64,000 nt of DNA from an uncultured Tenacibaculum sp. (GCA_947496185.1 CANMCD010000004.1:62001-126000), one strand, 5' to 3'; shown: positions 19,625 to 27,860, counted from the stretch's first letter. The notes: generated by a model from the letters alone, not told the origin. Translations and numbers: made by a program.

Positions 19625-21382
19625 TTAGGCTCTCTCGTAATTCTTGAGCAAATGTAATCCGTTTTCTATTAATGTTTTGTAATCTTTATTACTTTTTAGC
19701 CTTTCTAAATATTCTTTTAAATGCTTTTGAATTTTATATCCTTTATCAATTGACAGTTCGAGCAACTCAAGTGGTAAAAGCCAATCATTCGAAAAGCTTT
19801 TCGTTAATTTCTCAAATATAACAGCTATTTTTTCTTCTGTAATACTTCCCGCTTCTCGCTCTTCTCGCACTTGATGATATAATTTATATAATTCTTTATC
19901 AGATGGAGAGTAGTCTATTTTATGTGTCTTTGTTTCTGAAACCTTCCCTAAGTCTTCAAAAGAATCAACATCAGCTGGTCCAGCATAAGCAGATACTACT
20001 TCAACGCCTACCGCCATATCATAAATACCCCAATCTGGATGAAATAACAAGGTATCACCATGCGTAACAGTACAATTCTTAAACGAAATCAATAAGATTT
20101 TTCCTTTTAAATCTCTTGTCCCTGTAATCACCTCTCCTTCAACCTTTACACCTCCTTCAAATTCAAGTATTACCTGCTTTCCTTCATAAATTCCATAGGC
20201 ATCCAAGTCACGAGGGCTCATGTTTTCAATAGGGATATTAATACCTTTCAATTTTCCGATAGGACTACCATATCCTTCTGCATGATAATTTATACCATGA
20301 CCAATTAACTCCTTGTCTCTATTTGCCAAAGCTGTTGGCCCAGTAGTTTGAATATAAATCGGTCTATTTTTTTCATCAGAAATCACATTTGTAAATGTAC
20401 CTGATATCTGAACTCCGGTACTCAATTCAATCGTTCCTAAATTTTTAGATTCAATCAACTTTTGTACCCCTTTTAATCCACCCGTACGTAACGCCATCTT
20501 ATTAGCAAATTGCTCTAATACCAAACTTAAATGCGCAAAATTTGGCGTTACAAACAACTGCGGTTGTGGTTTTGTTATATCAAAACTCATAGTAGCAGCC
20601 TCTAAAGTATAGGGCAGTTTTTTAACTTGATCTTGCATGCACCATGCACTTTCACCAATAGATGACAATAAACCTGCTCCATAAATCTTAGGATCTTCAA
20701 CGGTACCAATTAGCCCATATTCAACTGTCCACCAATGTAAATTTCTAATCTGAGCCATTTCTGACAATTCTCCAAGATTATTCTGAAGCCACTCAACTTT
20801 TTCTTGGGCTTCTAAAACTGCTCTTGCATCGGCATTCGGATCTTCTTTCAAAATCGACAACAATCGAATCGCCTCATACATTTCATAATCTTTCGAAGAA
20901 GAAATAGCTTTTGCTCCTATTTCTCCAAATCTTCTTAAGTACTCTGCATACTCAGGATTTGCAATAATAGGTGCATGCCCTGCTGCTTCGTGAATAATAT
21001 CAGGTGCTGGTGTATATTCAATATGGTTGATGGTTCTCATATCGGAAGCGATAACCAATACATTATATGCTTGAAACTCCATAAAGGCATTGGGTGGAAT
21101 AAATCCGTCTACAGACACTGCTGCCCAACCTATCTCCTTTAAAATTCTGTTCATTCCCGCCATATAGGGTATACTTTCTACAGAAATACCCGTTTTTTCT
21201 AAGCCTTTTAAATAAGAATTATGTGCTACTTTACTCAAATAGTCTACATTCATTCTCATCACATAGCGCCATACAGCTTGATTTTGAGCCGTATACTCAT
21301 CATAAGGTTGTTTTACTACAAACTTATGCAAATGTTTGGGTAACTTCTTGGTTACCTCATTTAATTCAAAGTGAGCCTCCAT
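19625..21382 (-). CDS. phhA: Aromatic amino acid hydroxylase (phenylalanine 4-monooxygenase type) with long C-terminal extension
   Basis: At 585 residues this is about twice the length of ordinary bacterial phenylalanine hydroxylases. The catalytic domain is N-terminal: the iron ligands are His 131 and His 136 in HEAAGHAP and Glu 221 in TVEYGLIG, with the pterin/substrate region around it. It should use tetrahydropterin and O2 to hydroxylate phenylalanine to tyrosine. From about residue 300 an extension of roughly 280 residues follows (GVQISGTFTNVISDE, GKILLISFKNCTVTHGDTLL, then a helical end) with no cofactor motif I can name. Long forms occur in Bacteroidota. The neighbouring rhodanese gene is in the same operon. 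Confidence 0.92.
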   Translation of the reverse strand: MEAHFELNEVTKKLPKHLHKFVVKQPYDEYTAQNQAVWRYVMRMNVDYLSKVAHNSYLKGLEKTGISVESIPYMAGMNRILKEIGWAAVSVDGFIPPNAFMEFQAYNVLVIASDMRTINHIEYTPAPDIIHEAAGHAPIIANPEYAEYLRRFGEIGAKAISSSKDYEMYEAIRLLSILKEDPNADARAVLEAQEKVEWLQNNLGELSEMAQIRNLHWWTVEYGLIGTVEDPKIYGAGLLSSIGESAWCMQDQVKKLPYTLEAATMSFDITKPQPQLFVTPNFAHLSLVLEQFANKMALRTGGLKGVQKLIESKNLGTIELSTGVQISGTFTNVISDEKNRPIYIQTTGPTALANRDKELIGHGINYHAEGYGSPIGKLKGINIPIENMSPRDLDAYGIYEGKQVILEFEGGVKVEGEVITGTRDLKGKILLISFKNCTVTHGDTLLFHPDWGIYDMAVGVEVVSAYAGPADVDSFEDLGKVSETKTHKIDYSPSDKELYKLYHQVREEREAGSITEEKIAVIFEKLTKSFSNDWLLPLELLELSIDKGYKIQKHLKEYLERLKSNKDYKTLIENGLHLLKNYERA

Positions 21383-21440
21383 AAAATAGCCTTTTTTCAG
21401 GGTAAATTTACATCATTTATAGCTGATAAAAAATGGTTAA

Positions 21441-21468
21441 TTGTTAAATAATTTATTTCGTAACTTTA
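21441..21468 (+). promoter_or_regulatory. Probable promoter of M48 peptidase gene
   Basis: TTG at 21441-21443, a 17-base spacer, then TAACTTTA at 21461-21468, one base off TAnnTTTG. The ATG follows 28 bases later. Confidence 0.5.
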
Positions 21469-21495
21469 CTTCTGGGGTTAAAAATTAAAAACATT

Positions 21496-22275
21496 ATGAG
21501 AAGAGGTTCTTTTAAAACTAGGATAATCATTGGGTTAGCTATCGTATCTTTTGCCTATCTACGAAAATGCAGTCAACAAACTACCAATCCATATACTGGA
21601 AAAGTTCAGTCCATTAGTTTATCTCCACAACAAGAAATCGCTATAGGTTTACAACAAGCGCCAGCCATGGCACAACAACATGGAGGCTTATTCCCTAATG
21701 AAAATTATCAAAAAATAGTAGATCATATTGGACAAAAACTAGTAAACAATAGTATTGCTAAAGAATCTGGATATCAATATGAATTTCATTTATTAAAAGA
21801 CCCACAAACGATTAATGCTTTTGCACTACCTGGTGGGCAAATTTTTATAACCTTTGCACTATTTTCTAGACTTACCGATGAAAAGGGAAACCTAAATAAA
21901 GATATGTTAGCAGGCGTATTGGGACATGAAATAGGACATGTCTTAGGAAAACACTCCAATGAAAGAATTACAGACGCTAATTTTTGGAAATTACTTACGA
22001 TGGGAGCATCTGTAGGTGCTGATTTAGGGCAAATTGCCAATAGCATCGGTCAGCAAACATTATTAAAAAATGGGCGTGGTGATGAATTAGAAAGTGACGA
22101 ACTAGGCGTAAGGCTCATGATTGAGGCGGGCTACAATCCAATTTACCTAATTAACGTGATGAAAATCTTAAAAGCAGCAGCAGGACCTAATAGGGTTCCT
22201 GAATTTCAAAGCACCCATCCCGATCCTGAAAATAGGATTGAAAAAATTAAAGATGCTATTGAAAAATACTCATAA
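21496..22275 (+). CDS. M48 family metallopeptidase (Oma1/BepA-like), membrane anchored
   Basis: This 259-residue protein has an N-terminal hydrophobic anchor (IIIGLAIVSFAYL, with a Cys at 25 that does not fit a good lipobox) and a peptidase domain with HEIGH at 144-148 and the downstream acidic ligand in ELESDELG (about 197). The ending THPDPENRIEKIK is typical of the M48C/Oma1-like subfamily. It is expected on the periplasmic side as a quality-control protease. It is divergent from phhA. Confidence 0.93.
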   Translation: MRRGSFKTRIIIGLAIVSFAYLRKCSQQTTNPYTGKVQSISLSPQQEIAIGLQQAPAMAQQHGGLFPNENYQKIVDHIGQKLVNNSIAKESGYQYEFHLLKDPQTINAFALPGGQIFITFALFSRLTDEKGNLNKDMLAGVLGHEIGHVLGKHSNERITDANFWKLLTMGASVGADLGQIANSIGQQTLLKNGRGDELESDELGVRLMIEAGYNPIYLINVMKILKAAAGPNRVPEFQSTHPDPENRIEKIKDAIEKYS

Positions 22276-22330
22276 TTCTCACTTTTTTCGACCTCCCCCA
22301 TACAGTACCATACTCTGATTACAATAAAGC

Positions 22331-22714
22331 TTAATTTATAAACTTTTCCAAAAGTTCCTTAGAAGGTAACATACAGCTTTCTTGTTTTCCTAAAAAACGG
22401 TACCGATTTGCAGCAATTAATTTATAAAAAAAATCCCTGACAGACTTAGGAAGCCATAAAAAGATCCTCGTCCACTGATATCCTTTCAATTCTTTTAGTA
22501 CTTTAAATACAGCTGTAGACTTTGTATATATTTGATTATTATCAAGCAATACGATAGTTGACAAATTGACCACACCAGTACTTTTTAATTTTTTCTTAGC
22601 AAATTCTGATTGTAACGAAGCAAACTTAAAGGTATTATTAACATCTTTTTCAATAACAAAAGTGACTGTATTATTACAAAGATTACAGTCTCCATCAAAT
22701 AATATAATTTTCAT
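22331..22714 (-). CDS. DCC-family CxxC protein (DUF393), copy 1
   Basis: The 127-residue protein begins MKIILFDGDCNLCNNTV, the DCC-family signature with a CxxC pair (Cys 11/Cys 14), and has the later family tracts FASLQSEFAKK and STIVLLDNNQIYTKSTAVF. These proteins are predicted thioredoxin-fold oxidoreductases and are often found beside or fused to HTTM membrane proteins, as here (HTTM gene 156 bases upstream in the same direction). It is the last gene of the candidate peptide operon. A close paralogue of equal length lies at 25488. Activity is unproven. Confidence 0.9.
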   Translation of the reverse strand: MKIILFDGDCNLCNNTVTFVIEKDVNNTFKFASLQSEFAKKKLKSTGVVNLSTIVLLDNNQIYTKSTAVFKVLKELKGYQWTRIFLWLPKSVRDFFYKLIAANRYRFLGKQESCMLPSKELLEKFIN

Positions 22715-22870
22715 ATGTTTATTTTTTGAGTATCGACTATAACAAAGTTTTTATTCAATTACCATCACAAACCAATGATAATTTACTTTTTCAATTTTAT
22801 TTAACATTACGATCCCCTCTAGTTATTAAACTCCATTTTCATAGGTACGATACATGCTACAAGATACTCT

Positions 22871-23812
22871 TTATTTCTTATTTATTACAGCAACTTGTAT
22901 TTTTTGAACCCATTTATTCCTTTTCAGAACTTCTATTTTTGATTGCCAAAACGTATCACTTATGAACAAGCCCTGAAGCACAATAAAAAGCAACTGAAAA
23001 TCATATAACATCATCAAAACAGCAATACTAATATGCAACCCTATGGCTAAGAATATAAAAAGCCCTTTTGTTTCTTTAAACCATATCAATACTGGGTAAA
23101 ATAACTCTATTAGTATGGTTGCGTATGTGGATAATGTCACAAATATTCCATTTTTTGCCAACCATACATTAATACCTTTCCCTCCTCCAAACCGTTCTAA
23201 AGACAATGTGTAATAAGTAGCTACCCCATTAAACCAAACATTCGCATGTATCTTATGAATTGCTGAAATGAAATATACCAAACATAAATGTATGCATATG
23301 GAATATACTCCTAGGTTTGATATTAAGTTACCCACCGCTTTAGAAGAGTCTCTTTTAAACTCTTGTTTATCAATCGAAAAATAATCATAGGAATTTACAA
23401 AAACCATATACAACATTACGAACTTCAATAAATTATCTCCCCCGTTAAGTGTAATCCAAGTAAAACTCTGAATTACTTCGTAAAACAAACACAATACAAA
23501 AGCAGTAAAGTTTTTTCCAACGCCAAAAAAATACAAGACTATCAATACCGAATAGCAACCATTAAAAAGCTCAAAATAATTTCTTATAAACACTGTTGGT
23601 ATTCCAAATACCTCTAATAAAATAGAATTCCCAGAATCAAAATATAAGCTACCTTTATAAAAAAGGGCTGTAAACTTCATCGTGATGATAACATCCTTTA
23701 TCAGATAGCAACAAATGAAAATACGAAGAAAAGAAGCGTAAAAAGAAAAGTTATTTTTAGCAGATAAATTATCGGTTAATCTATCTAAGGATTTAAATTG
23801 ATTTTTCATCAA
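22871..23812 (-). CDS. HTTM-domain / SdpB-like multipass membrane protein
   Basis: The 313-residue protein has about six to eight hydrophobic spans and the HTTM-type marks: LNGGDNLLKFVMLYMVF near 122-138, YFISAIHKIHANVWFNGVA near 180-200, and a His-containing span AIGLHISIAVLMMLYDFQLL near 256-275. HTTM is the fold shared by vitamin-K-dependent gamma-carboxylase and by SdpB, the membrane factor needed to mature the SdpC cannibalism toxin in Bacillus subtilis; the length matches SdpB. It follows the DUF5819/SdpA-like gene by 38 bases and precedes a DCC gene. The SdpB role is inferred from this order. Confidence 0.8.
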   Translation of the reverse strand: MMKNQFKSLDRLTDNLSAKNNFSFYASFLRIFICCYLIKDVIITMKFTALFYKGSLYFDSGNSILLEVFGIPTVFIRNYFELFNGCYSVLIVLYFFGVGKNFTAFVLCLFYEVIQSFTWITLNGGDNLLKFVMLYMVFVNSYDYFSIDKQEFKRDSSKAVGNLISNLGVYSICIHLCLVYFISAIHKIHANVWFNGVATYYTLSLERFGGGKGINVWLAKNGIFVTLSTYATILIELFYPVLIWFKETKGLFIFLAIGLHISIAVLMMLYDFQLLFIVLQGLFISDTFWQSKIEVLKRNKWVQKIQVAVINKK

Positions 23813-23850
23813 ACAATCATTTGTTTTTTACTACAATTATTTAATAAGTT

Positions 23851-24525
23851 CTATAAAGCACCTACACCTTGTTTTAAATAGTTAATTTCTGAAAGATCAA
23901 ATAAATCACTTTTAAACACTACGTATTTTTTAATCTTTTTTTCTTTATTTCTATCTACAAACTTTTTAATTGGCAATTGTACTAACTCTAAAGAAATCAA
24001 ACTTTCATTAAGGTCTACCCCTTTATTCCTAAGAATTTCTTTTGCATATTTCAATAACGTTTTAAAATGATTTGTCTCCTGAAGTTCTTGTATTAGAAAA
24101 AACTCACGATTCTTTTCTACTATTTTTTTTTCAGAAAGCATATAGTCAAACGTTTCATTAAATGAAACTATTTTGTTCGTAATTCCTACAATAGAACTTG
24201 AAATCACATAATCCAATAAATCCGCTTTCGAATTAAAAGGTGCGTTTTTAATTTTTTCCTTTATAATTGGAGATACTAGTTCAAAAACTCTTTTCGAAAT
24301 AGTATCACTCTTAGCATATACAACACAATACAATCGTTCATTTGTATTGGGTGGAGGAGCAAAAAAACCCCAATTTTGATAAAAAAATAGTTCAAAAACA
24401 CGATGTACTTTGAGGAGTTTTATTTTTAAATAGTTTTCAGGTGTATTAAAAAATATAGTAACCATCCAATACATGAAAAAAACCAATAACACGGGATAGT
24501 ATCTTTTTTTATATTTTTTTTTCAT
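23851..24525 (-). CDS. DUF5819 / SdpA-like membrane-anchored protein
   Basis: This 224-residue protein has a basic start (MKKKYKKRYYP), one transmembrane span at about 10-28 (VLLVFFMYWMVTIFF) and the tract QNWGFFAPPPNTNERLY near 50-66. A Trp-x-Phe-Phe-then-Pro block just after the first span is what I recall as the mark of the DUF5819 and SdpA families, which also occur next to HTTM proteins. The C-terminal half is helical and lysine-rich. It lies between the small peptide gene (91 bases) and the HTTM gene (38 bases). It is longer than B. subtilis SdpA. The family call is from memory of motif and context. Confidence 0.65.
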   Translation of the reverse strand: MKKKYKKRYYPVLLVFFMYWMVTIFFNTPENYLKIKLLKVHRVFELFFYQNWGFFAPPPNTNERLYCVVYAKSDTISKRVFELVSPIIKEKIKNAPFNSKADLLDYVISSSIVGITNKIVSFNETFDYMLSEKKIVEKNREFFLIQELQETNHFKTLLKYAKEILRNKGVDLNESLISLELVQLPIKKFVDRNKEKKIKKYVVFKSDLFDLSEINYLKQGVGAL

Positions 24526-24616
24526 AAAATGTAGGTTTAAAAATAATTAACAGAAAAAAAGAAGAAAGAATAGTCGTATTTTTTCTTCTTTTTATTCTTA
24601 AAGTTGAATAAAGCTG

Positions 24617-24976
24617 TTAATCATCTAAGGATGCCATTTTTTCTTTCTGAAGTGATACTAAAAAATTATCCCCTCTTAAGCTATTGAACTCCCTTAAATC
24701 TATAGAAAATTGTTCCGTTACATGGGGGCTTACACCTCCCCTCATAACATATGCTCTTTGAGGAGCATAATAAGCCCTACGAGCATATCTAGCAACAAAC
24801 CTTGCTGCTGTTCCTATAATTGCTGCTTCTTGAACAGCCCTTTCTTTTACCGATTGATAATCAACTTCGTTAACTCCTCCTATTGAAGTTTGTTCAGAAG
24901 AAAAATCCATAATTGTCATTACTACTACAGCTCCTAAAGCCAGCACTAATGTTTTTTTAGAAAATAGATTCGTCAT
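24617..24976 (-). CDS. Small precursor protein with cationic core; candidate antimicrobial peptide (SdpC analogue)
   Basis: The 119-residue protein opens with a hydrophobic leader (KKTLVLALGAVVVMTIM, residues 7-23). Residues 51-81 then form a block rich in Ala, Tyr and Arg (AIIGTAARFVARYARRAYYA and onward) with Arg at 59, 63, 66, 67, 74 and 79 and no acidic residue from 51 to 87. The flanks (24-50 and 88-119) are acidic or mixed. This leader / acidic spacer / cationic core / tail layout suits a peptide cut from inside a precursor, as SDP is cut from SdpC. There is no cysteine. I do not recognise the family; it is placed first in the operon with SdpA-, SdpB- and DCC-like genes. Confidence 0.7.
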   Translation of the reverse strand: MTNLFSKKTLVLALGAVVVMTIMDFSSEQTSIGGVNEVDYQSVKERAVQEAAIIGTAARFVARYARRAYYAPQRAYVMRGGVSPHVTEQFSIDLREFNSLRGDNFLVSLQKEKMASLDD

Positions 24977-25487
24977 ATTGGTAGTGTTTTACAGTTTAGT
25001 AGACCGTCTTAAATATAACACCAAAAGACTGTATAACAAATACTTAAAAACACTAAAAAACACCTAAGTGAAAACCCTAATCACTACCAGTACCCCCACT
25101 GACATCTTACTAAGTATTTTCACTATTTTAACTCACTTTTAAACACTAAACTCCTTAAAAAGTGGTATAACTTACACTCATTCTTTATTTTTATTTTTTT
25201 AAGCTAGACATGTCCTTGAAGAACTTTTTATCGTTATAAAAAGTTATAATGATGATAAAAGTAAAAGCACAATAAAGCTATGAAAATACTCATAAATAGT
25301 AAAATCCACACTGAGGATTCTTAGACTAAAAGCTAGACTTTATCTTTTTAGTTCAAATCTTACTATTTATGAGATTCCTATATAGATAAACTTATACCAA
25401 ACTCAAGTTTATGCTTTATAATCGAGTAAAAACAAATTTACCAACATAGACACTTATACTCTAAAAAACCTTTTAGGTAAAAAAACT
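24977..25487. other. 511-base gap upstream of the peptide operon, rich in inverted repeats
   Basis: No ORF of note. A perfect 10-bp hairpin with a 4-base loop (AACTTTTTAT-CGTT-ATAAAAAGTT) is at 25222-25245. A larger nested structure is at 25289-25373. No exact TAnnTTTG box was found ahead of the peptide gene. A weak minus-strand terminator-like ACCT/AGGT hairpin with a T-run at about 25460-25480 may end the second DCC gene. Confidence 0.55.
25289..25373. repeat. Nested inverted repeats forming a possible three-way junction
   Basis: The outer arms CTCATAAATAGTA (25289-25301) and TACTATTTATGAG (25361-25373) are perfect 13-bp inverse copies. Inside lie AATCC...GGATT and ACTAAAAG...CTTTTTAGT, so the 85 bases can fold into an outer stem with two inner arms. 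It could be a structured RNA, a regulator site or a mobile-element remnant. Confidence 0.6.
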
Positions 25488-25871
25488 TCACTCAATAAAC
25501 TTGTCTAAAATATCTTTAGAAGGCAACATACAGCTATCTTGTTTTCCAAAGAATTTATAACGATTATTCGCTACCCATTTATAAAAAAAGTCTCGTATTC
25601 CTACAGGAATTAACAACAATACACCTATCCATCTATACCCTTTTAACTCTCTAAGTATCCTAATTACTGCAGAAGACTTCACATATAGCTTATCATTATC
25701 AAAGAACACAATAGTTGACAGATCATCAATACCTGAACCCTCTAGTTTTTCCTTTGCAAAAGTTGACTGTAAAGAAGCAAACTTAAATTCATTCGATACA
25801 TCTCTCTTTATAATGAAAGTTACCGTATTATTACAAAGATTACACACACCATCAAATAGTATTATTTTCAT
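25488..25871 (-). CDS. DCC-family CxxC protein (DUF393), copy 2
   Basis: This 127-residue paralogue of the 22331 gene has the same start (MKIILFDGVCNLCNNTV), the same CNLC pair and near-identical blocks (FASLQSTFAKEKL, STIVFFDNDKLYVKSSAVI, GKQDSCMLPSKDILDKFI). It is a predicted thioredoxin-fold oxidoreductase. It stands alone, separated from the peptide operon by 511 bases and from susD by 381 bases of repeat-rich DNA, which suggests local duplication or insertion. Confidence 0.9.
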   Translation of the reverse strand: MKIILFDGVCNLCNNTVTFIIKRDVSNEFKFASLQSTFAKEKLEGSGIDDLSTIVFFDNDKLYVKSSAVIRILRELKGYRWIGVLLLIPVGIRDFFYKWVANNRYKFFGKQDSCMLPSKDILDKFIE

Positions 25872-25925
25872 AAATACTCCATTATAAATTTGTTATCAAA
25901 GAGTTAATTTCATTTTTTTAAACTG

Positions 25926-25947
25926 AAGACTTACTCTTTTTCTCACA
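25926..25947. repeat. Direct repeat copy 1 (22 bases)
   Basis: AAGACTTACTCTTT followed by T and TCTCACA. It differs from the copy at 26123-26144 by one base (T instead of A). The copies are 197 bases apart and bracket a palindrome and a long hairpin. Confidence 0.8.
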
Positions 25948-26067
25948 GTGTTTAAAATTAACAAAATATTTTTCAAAGGAGCTAGCCCCTTTGAAAAAAT
26001 CACTTAAAAACTCGTTTGAACTTTTCCTGTCTAATGAGTTATGTGGGTAATTTTCTTTATTCAAGGT

Positions 26068-26107
26068 AAAAAACAAAACATAGCCAAGGCTACGGTTTGT
26101 TTTTTTA
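26068..26107. terminator. Long symmetric hairpin, possible bidirectional terminator
   Basis: An 18-bp stem with two mismatches (AAAAAACAAA..C.TAGCC against its inverse) closes on a 2-base loop and is flanked by A-run and T-run. It would work as a terminator on either strand. Confidence 0.65.
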
Positions 26108-26122
26108 ACGAAAAAGAATGTA

Positions 26123-26144
26123 AAGACTTACTCTTTATCTCACA
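26123..26144. repeat. Direct repeat copy 2 (22 bases)
   Basis: AAGACTTACTCTTT followed by A and TCTCACA. It is the partner of 25926-25947 and abuts the susD terminator. Confidence 0.8.
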
Positions 26145-26181
26145 AAAAAACACCAGTATCTTTATTAAATACTGGTGTTAA
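26143..26181 (-). terminator. Intrinsic terminator of the susC-susD operon
   Basis: On the minus strand, AACACCAGTAT pairs with ATACTGGTGTT, followed by a run of Ts. It lies about 70 bases after the susD stop. Confidence 0.9.
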
Positions 26182-26252
26182 TGTTAAACTATTTTTATAA
26201 GTGATTAAATCTGTTTACCCAGACTCAAATCATTATTTCAAAAAATAGAATC

Positions 26253-27860
26253 TTACTTATTCTGATCCTTATCTGTCAAATTAGGGTTGGCATCAATTTC
26301 AGCTTGAGGTATTTTCCATATCCAAGCACTATTTACTGATGGCTTTTCTTGTTTAAAACCTTTCTGATACAATACTTTAGAAGCTCCAGAATTCGTCAGG
26401 TCTATACCCACATCCCAACGTATATGATCGTGCCAACTAAAACCTTCTCCATAAAGCTCCACATAACGTTGAAATTTAATATGTTCGATAAATTCTTCTT
26501 TCGTCGTGAATTTACCTACGTCATAAGCACTATCCCTAGCTTCTCCTAGAGGTCTTAACGCTTCTTGGGCTCCTGAAATGTCATTCAACATTGCTTTTGC
26601 CTCCGCCTCTATTAAATACATCTCTGAAGAACGCATATAAATCACATCATCAGGATCAATAGAGCCTGGGTTTTTCTGTAAAAATTTAACATGCATGTAA
26701 GGATGTAAATTATGTCTACTAGAAATACCATACTTTTTATTAATTTCTTCTCTTACTTTTTTAAATTCAGCTTCATCTGAATAATTAGGATCATTATCTA
26801 AACCTCCCTCACCATTAGCTGCAGAACTATTGGTATTTGGAGCTAACGGTAAGAAAACATCTTTACGGTAATCCGTATCAGGTATTTGGTGGTATCTTTC
26901 TTTGTTTACAATTTTTGGGTTTCCTCTATTCTGCGAACCATTAAAAGTAGGTGATATATAATAAAAATAAGCCCTATAATAAACTGTTTCTGAAGCTATC
27001 ACTTTTCCTCCCCAGATTACTTCTGGTAAGTCCACTGTATTGAACCCCGATTTCCATTGAGATTCGTCCATTAAAGAATAACCTTCCCTTGCTTTTACTG
27101 CTGCCTCTGCTGCAGATTGCCAATCTCCTTTAGACAAAGTAATTCTTGCTTTAATACCTTGAGCTACTTGTAAAGATATATGTGATTTTGGGTGACTTAA
27201 CGTTCCTTTTTCTAAAAAAGCTATTGATTGATTAATATCTTTTTCTATTTGATCATAAACTACTTTTACAGTTGATCTAGATTGACTAGTGAATTTTTCA
27301 TCAGTTGTCAACAATAATGGAACGCCAAGATCCTTTTCAGGAGCACCAATAATATATCCTTTTGCATAAGTAGTAACTAATTGGTGATATGCCCAAGCTC
27401 TATAAGCATAAGCTTGCCCTAAAACATTAGCTACTTTTTTTTCTTCTTTCGAAAAACCATTCTCTTCTACCTTACTAATAAGTTTGTTAGCAGTAGCAAT
27501 AAAATGGTAACGTTGATACCAAAAATGCTTAACTGACAATGAGTTTGGATCATTGTGTTCCAACCATCCTAATCCAGGAGTCATCCAACCGTTACCTCTT
27601 GCTGAATGAATTAAATCACCACAATACACATCAAACATAGGAATAAAATATTGCTGACCAGAACGTCTACTAGTTCCTTCTGGCAATGGTGACTGAGCAT
27701 ACATCTGCCTATGCAGTCCATTCAATACCAACAACATATTATCAGGGGTACTGAAGGCCTTATCTTCATCTACAGAATTTGTTGGTTTTGTATCTAAAAA
27801 ATCATTGTTACAACTTGAAAGTAACAGAAATATTAACATCGTTTTTATTATTCGTAGCAT
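26253..27860 (-). CDS. SusD/RagB family nutrient-binding lipoprotein
   Basis: The 535-residue protein has a lipoprotein signal (TMLIFLLLSSC) and the SusD start NDFLDTKPTNSVDEDKAF, TPR-like helices with AYAYRAWAYHQLVTTYAKG near 145-165, and the typical end (YMRSSEMYLIEAEAKAML; ELYGEGFSWHDHIRW; WKIPQAEIDANPNL). SusD proteins bind oligosaccharides or peptides at the cell surface and hand them to a SusC transporter. It lies 23 bases after susC in the same operon. The substrate cannot be told: no glycoside hydrolase, sulfatase or peptidase is linked. Confidence 0.95.
   Translation of the reverse strand: MLRIIKTMLIFLLLSSCNNDFLDTKPTNSVDEDKAFSTPDNMLLVLNGLHRQMYAQSPLPEGTSRRSGQQYFIPMFDVYCGDLIHSARGNGWMTPGLGWLEHNDPNSLSVKHFWYQRYHFIATANKLISKVEENGFSKEEKKVANVLGQAYAYRAWAYHQLVTTYAKGYIIGAPEKDLGVPLLLTTDEKFTSQSRSTVKVVYDQIEKDINQSIAFLEKGTLSHPKSHISLQVAQGIKARITLSKGDWQSAAEAAVKAREGYSLMDESQWKSGFNTVDLPEVIWGGKVIASETVYYRAYFYYISPTFNGSQNRGNPKIVNKERYHQIPDTDYRKDVFLPLAPNTNSSAANGEGGLDNDPNYSDEAEFKKVREEINKKYGISSRHNLHPYMHVKFLQKNPGSIDPDDVIYMRSSEMYLIEAEAKAMLNDISGAQEALRPLGEARDSAYDVGKFTTKEEFIEHIKFQRYVELYGEGFSWHDHIRWDVGIDLTNSGASKVLYQKGFKQEKPSVNSAWIWKIPQAEIDANPNLTDKDQNK

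Larger units (their letters stand above)
25872..26252. other. 381-base repeat- and hairpin-rich gap between DCC copy 2 and susD
   Basis: It holds a pair of 22-base direct repeats (25926-25947, 26123-26144), a palindrome with 11-bp arms (25969-25998), a strong A/T-flanked hairpin (26068-26106) and the susD terminator (26143-26180). No ORF was seen. Confidence 0.7.

Noticed and set aside
22726-22965. Plus-strand 79-codon ORF over the end of the HTTM gene
   Set aside because: It overlaps the HTTM gene antisense and shows no recognisable features.
25969-25998. Palindrome with 11-bp arms TTTTTCAAAGG / CCTTTGAAAAA as a terminator
   Set aside because: The Ts lie on the 5' arm and the As on the 3' arm, the reverse of an intrinsic terminator on either strand.
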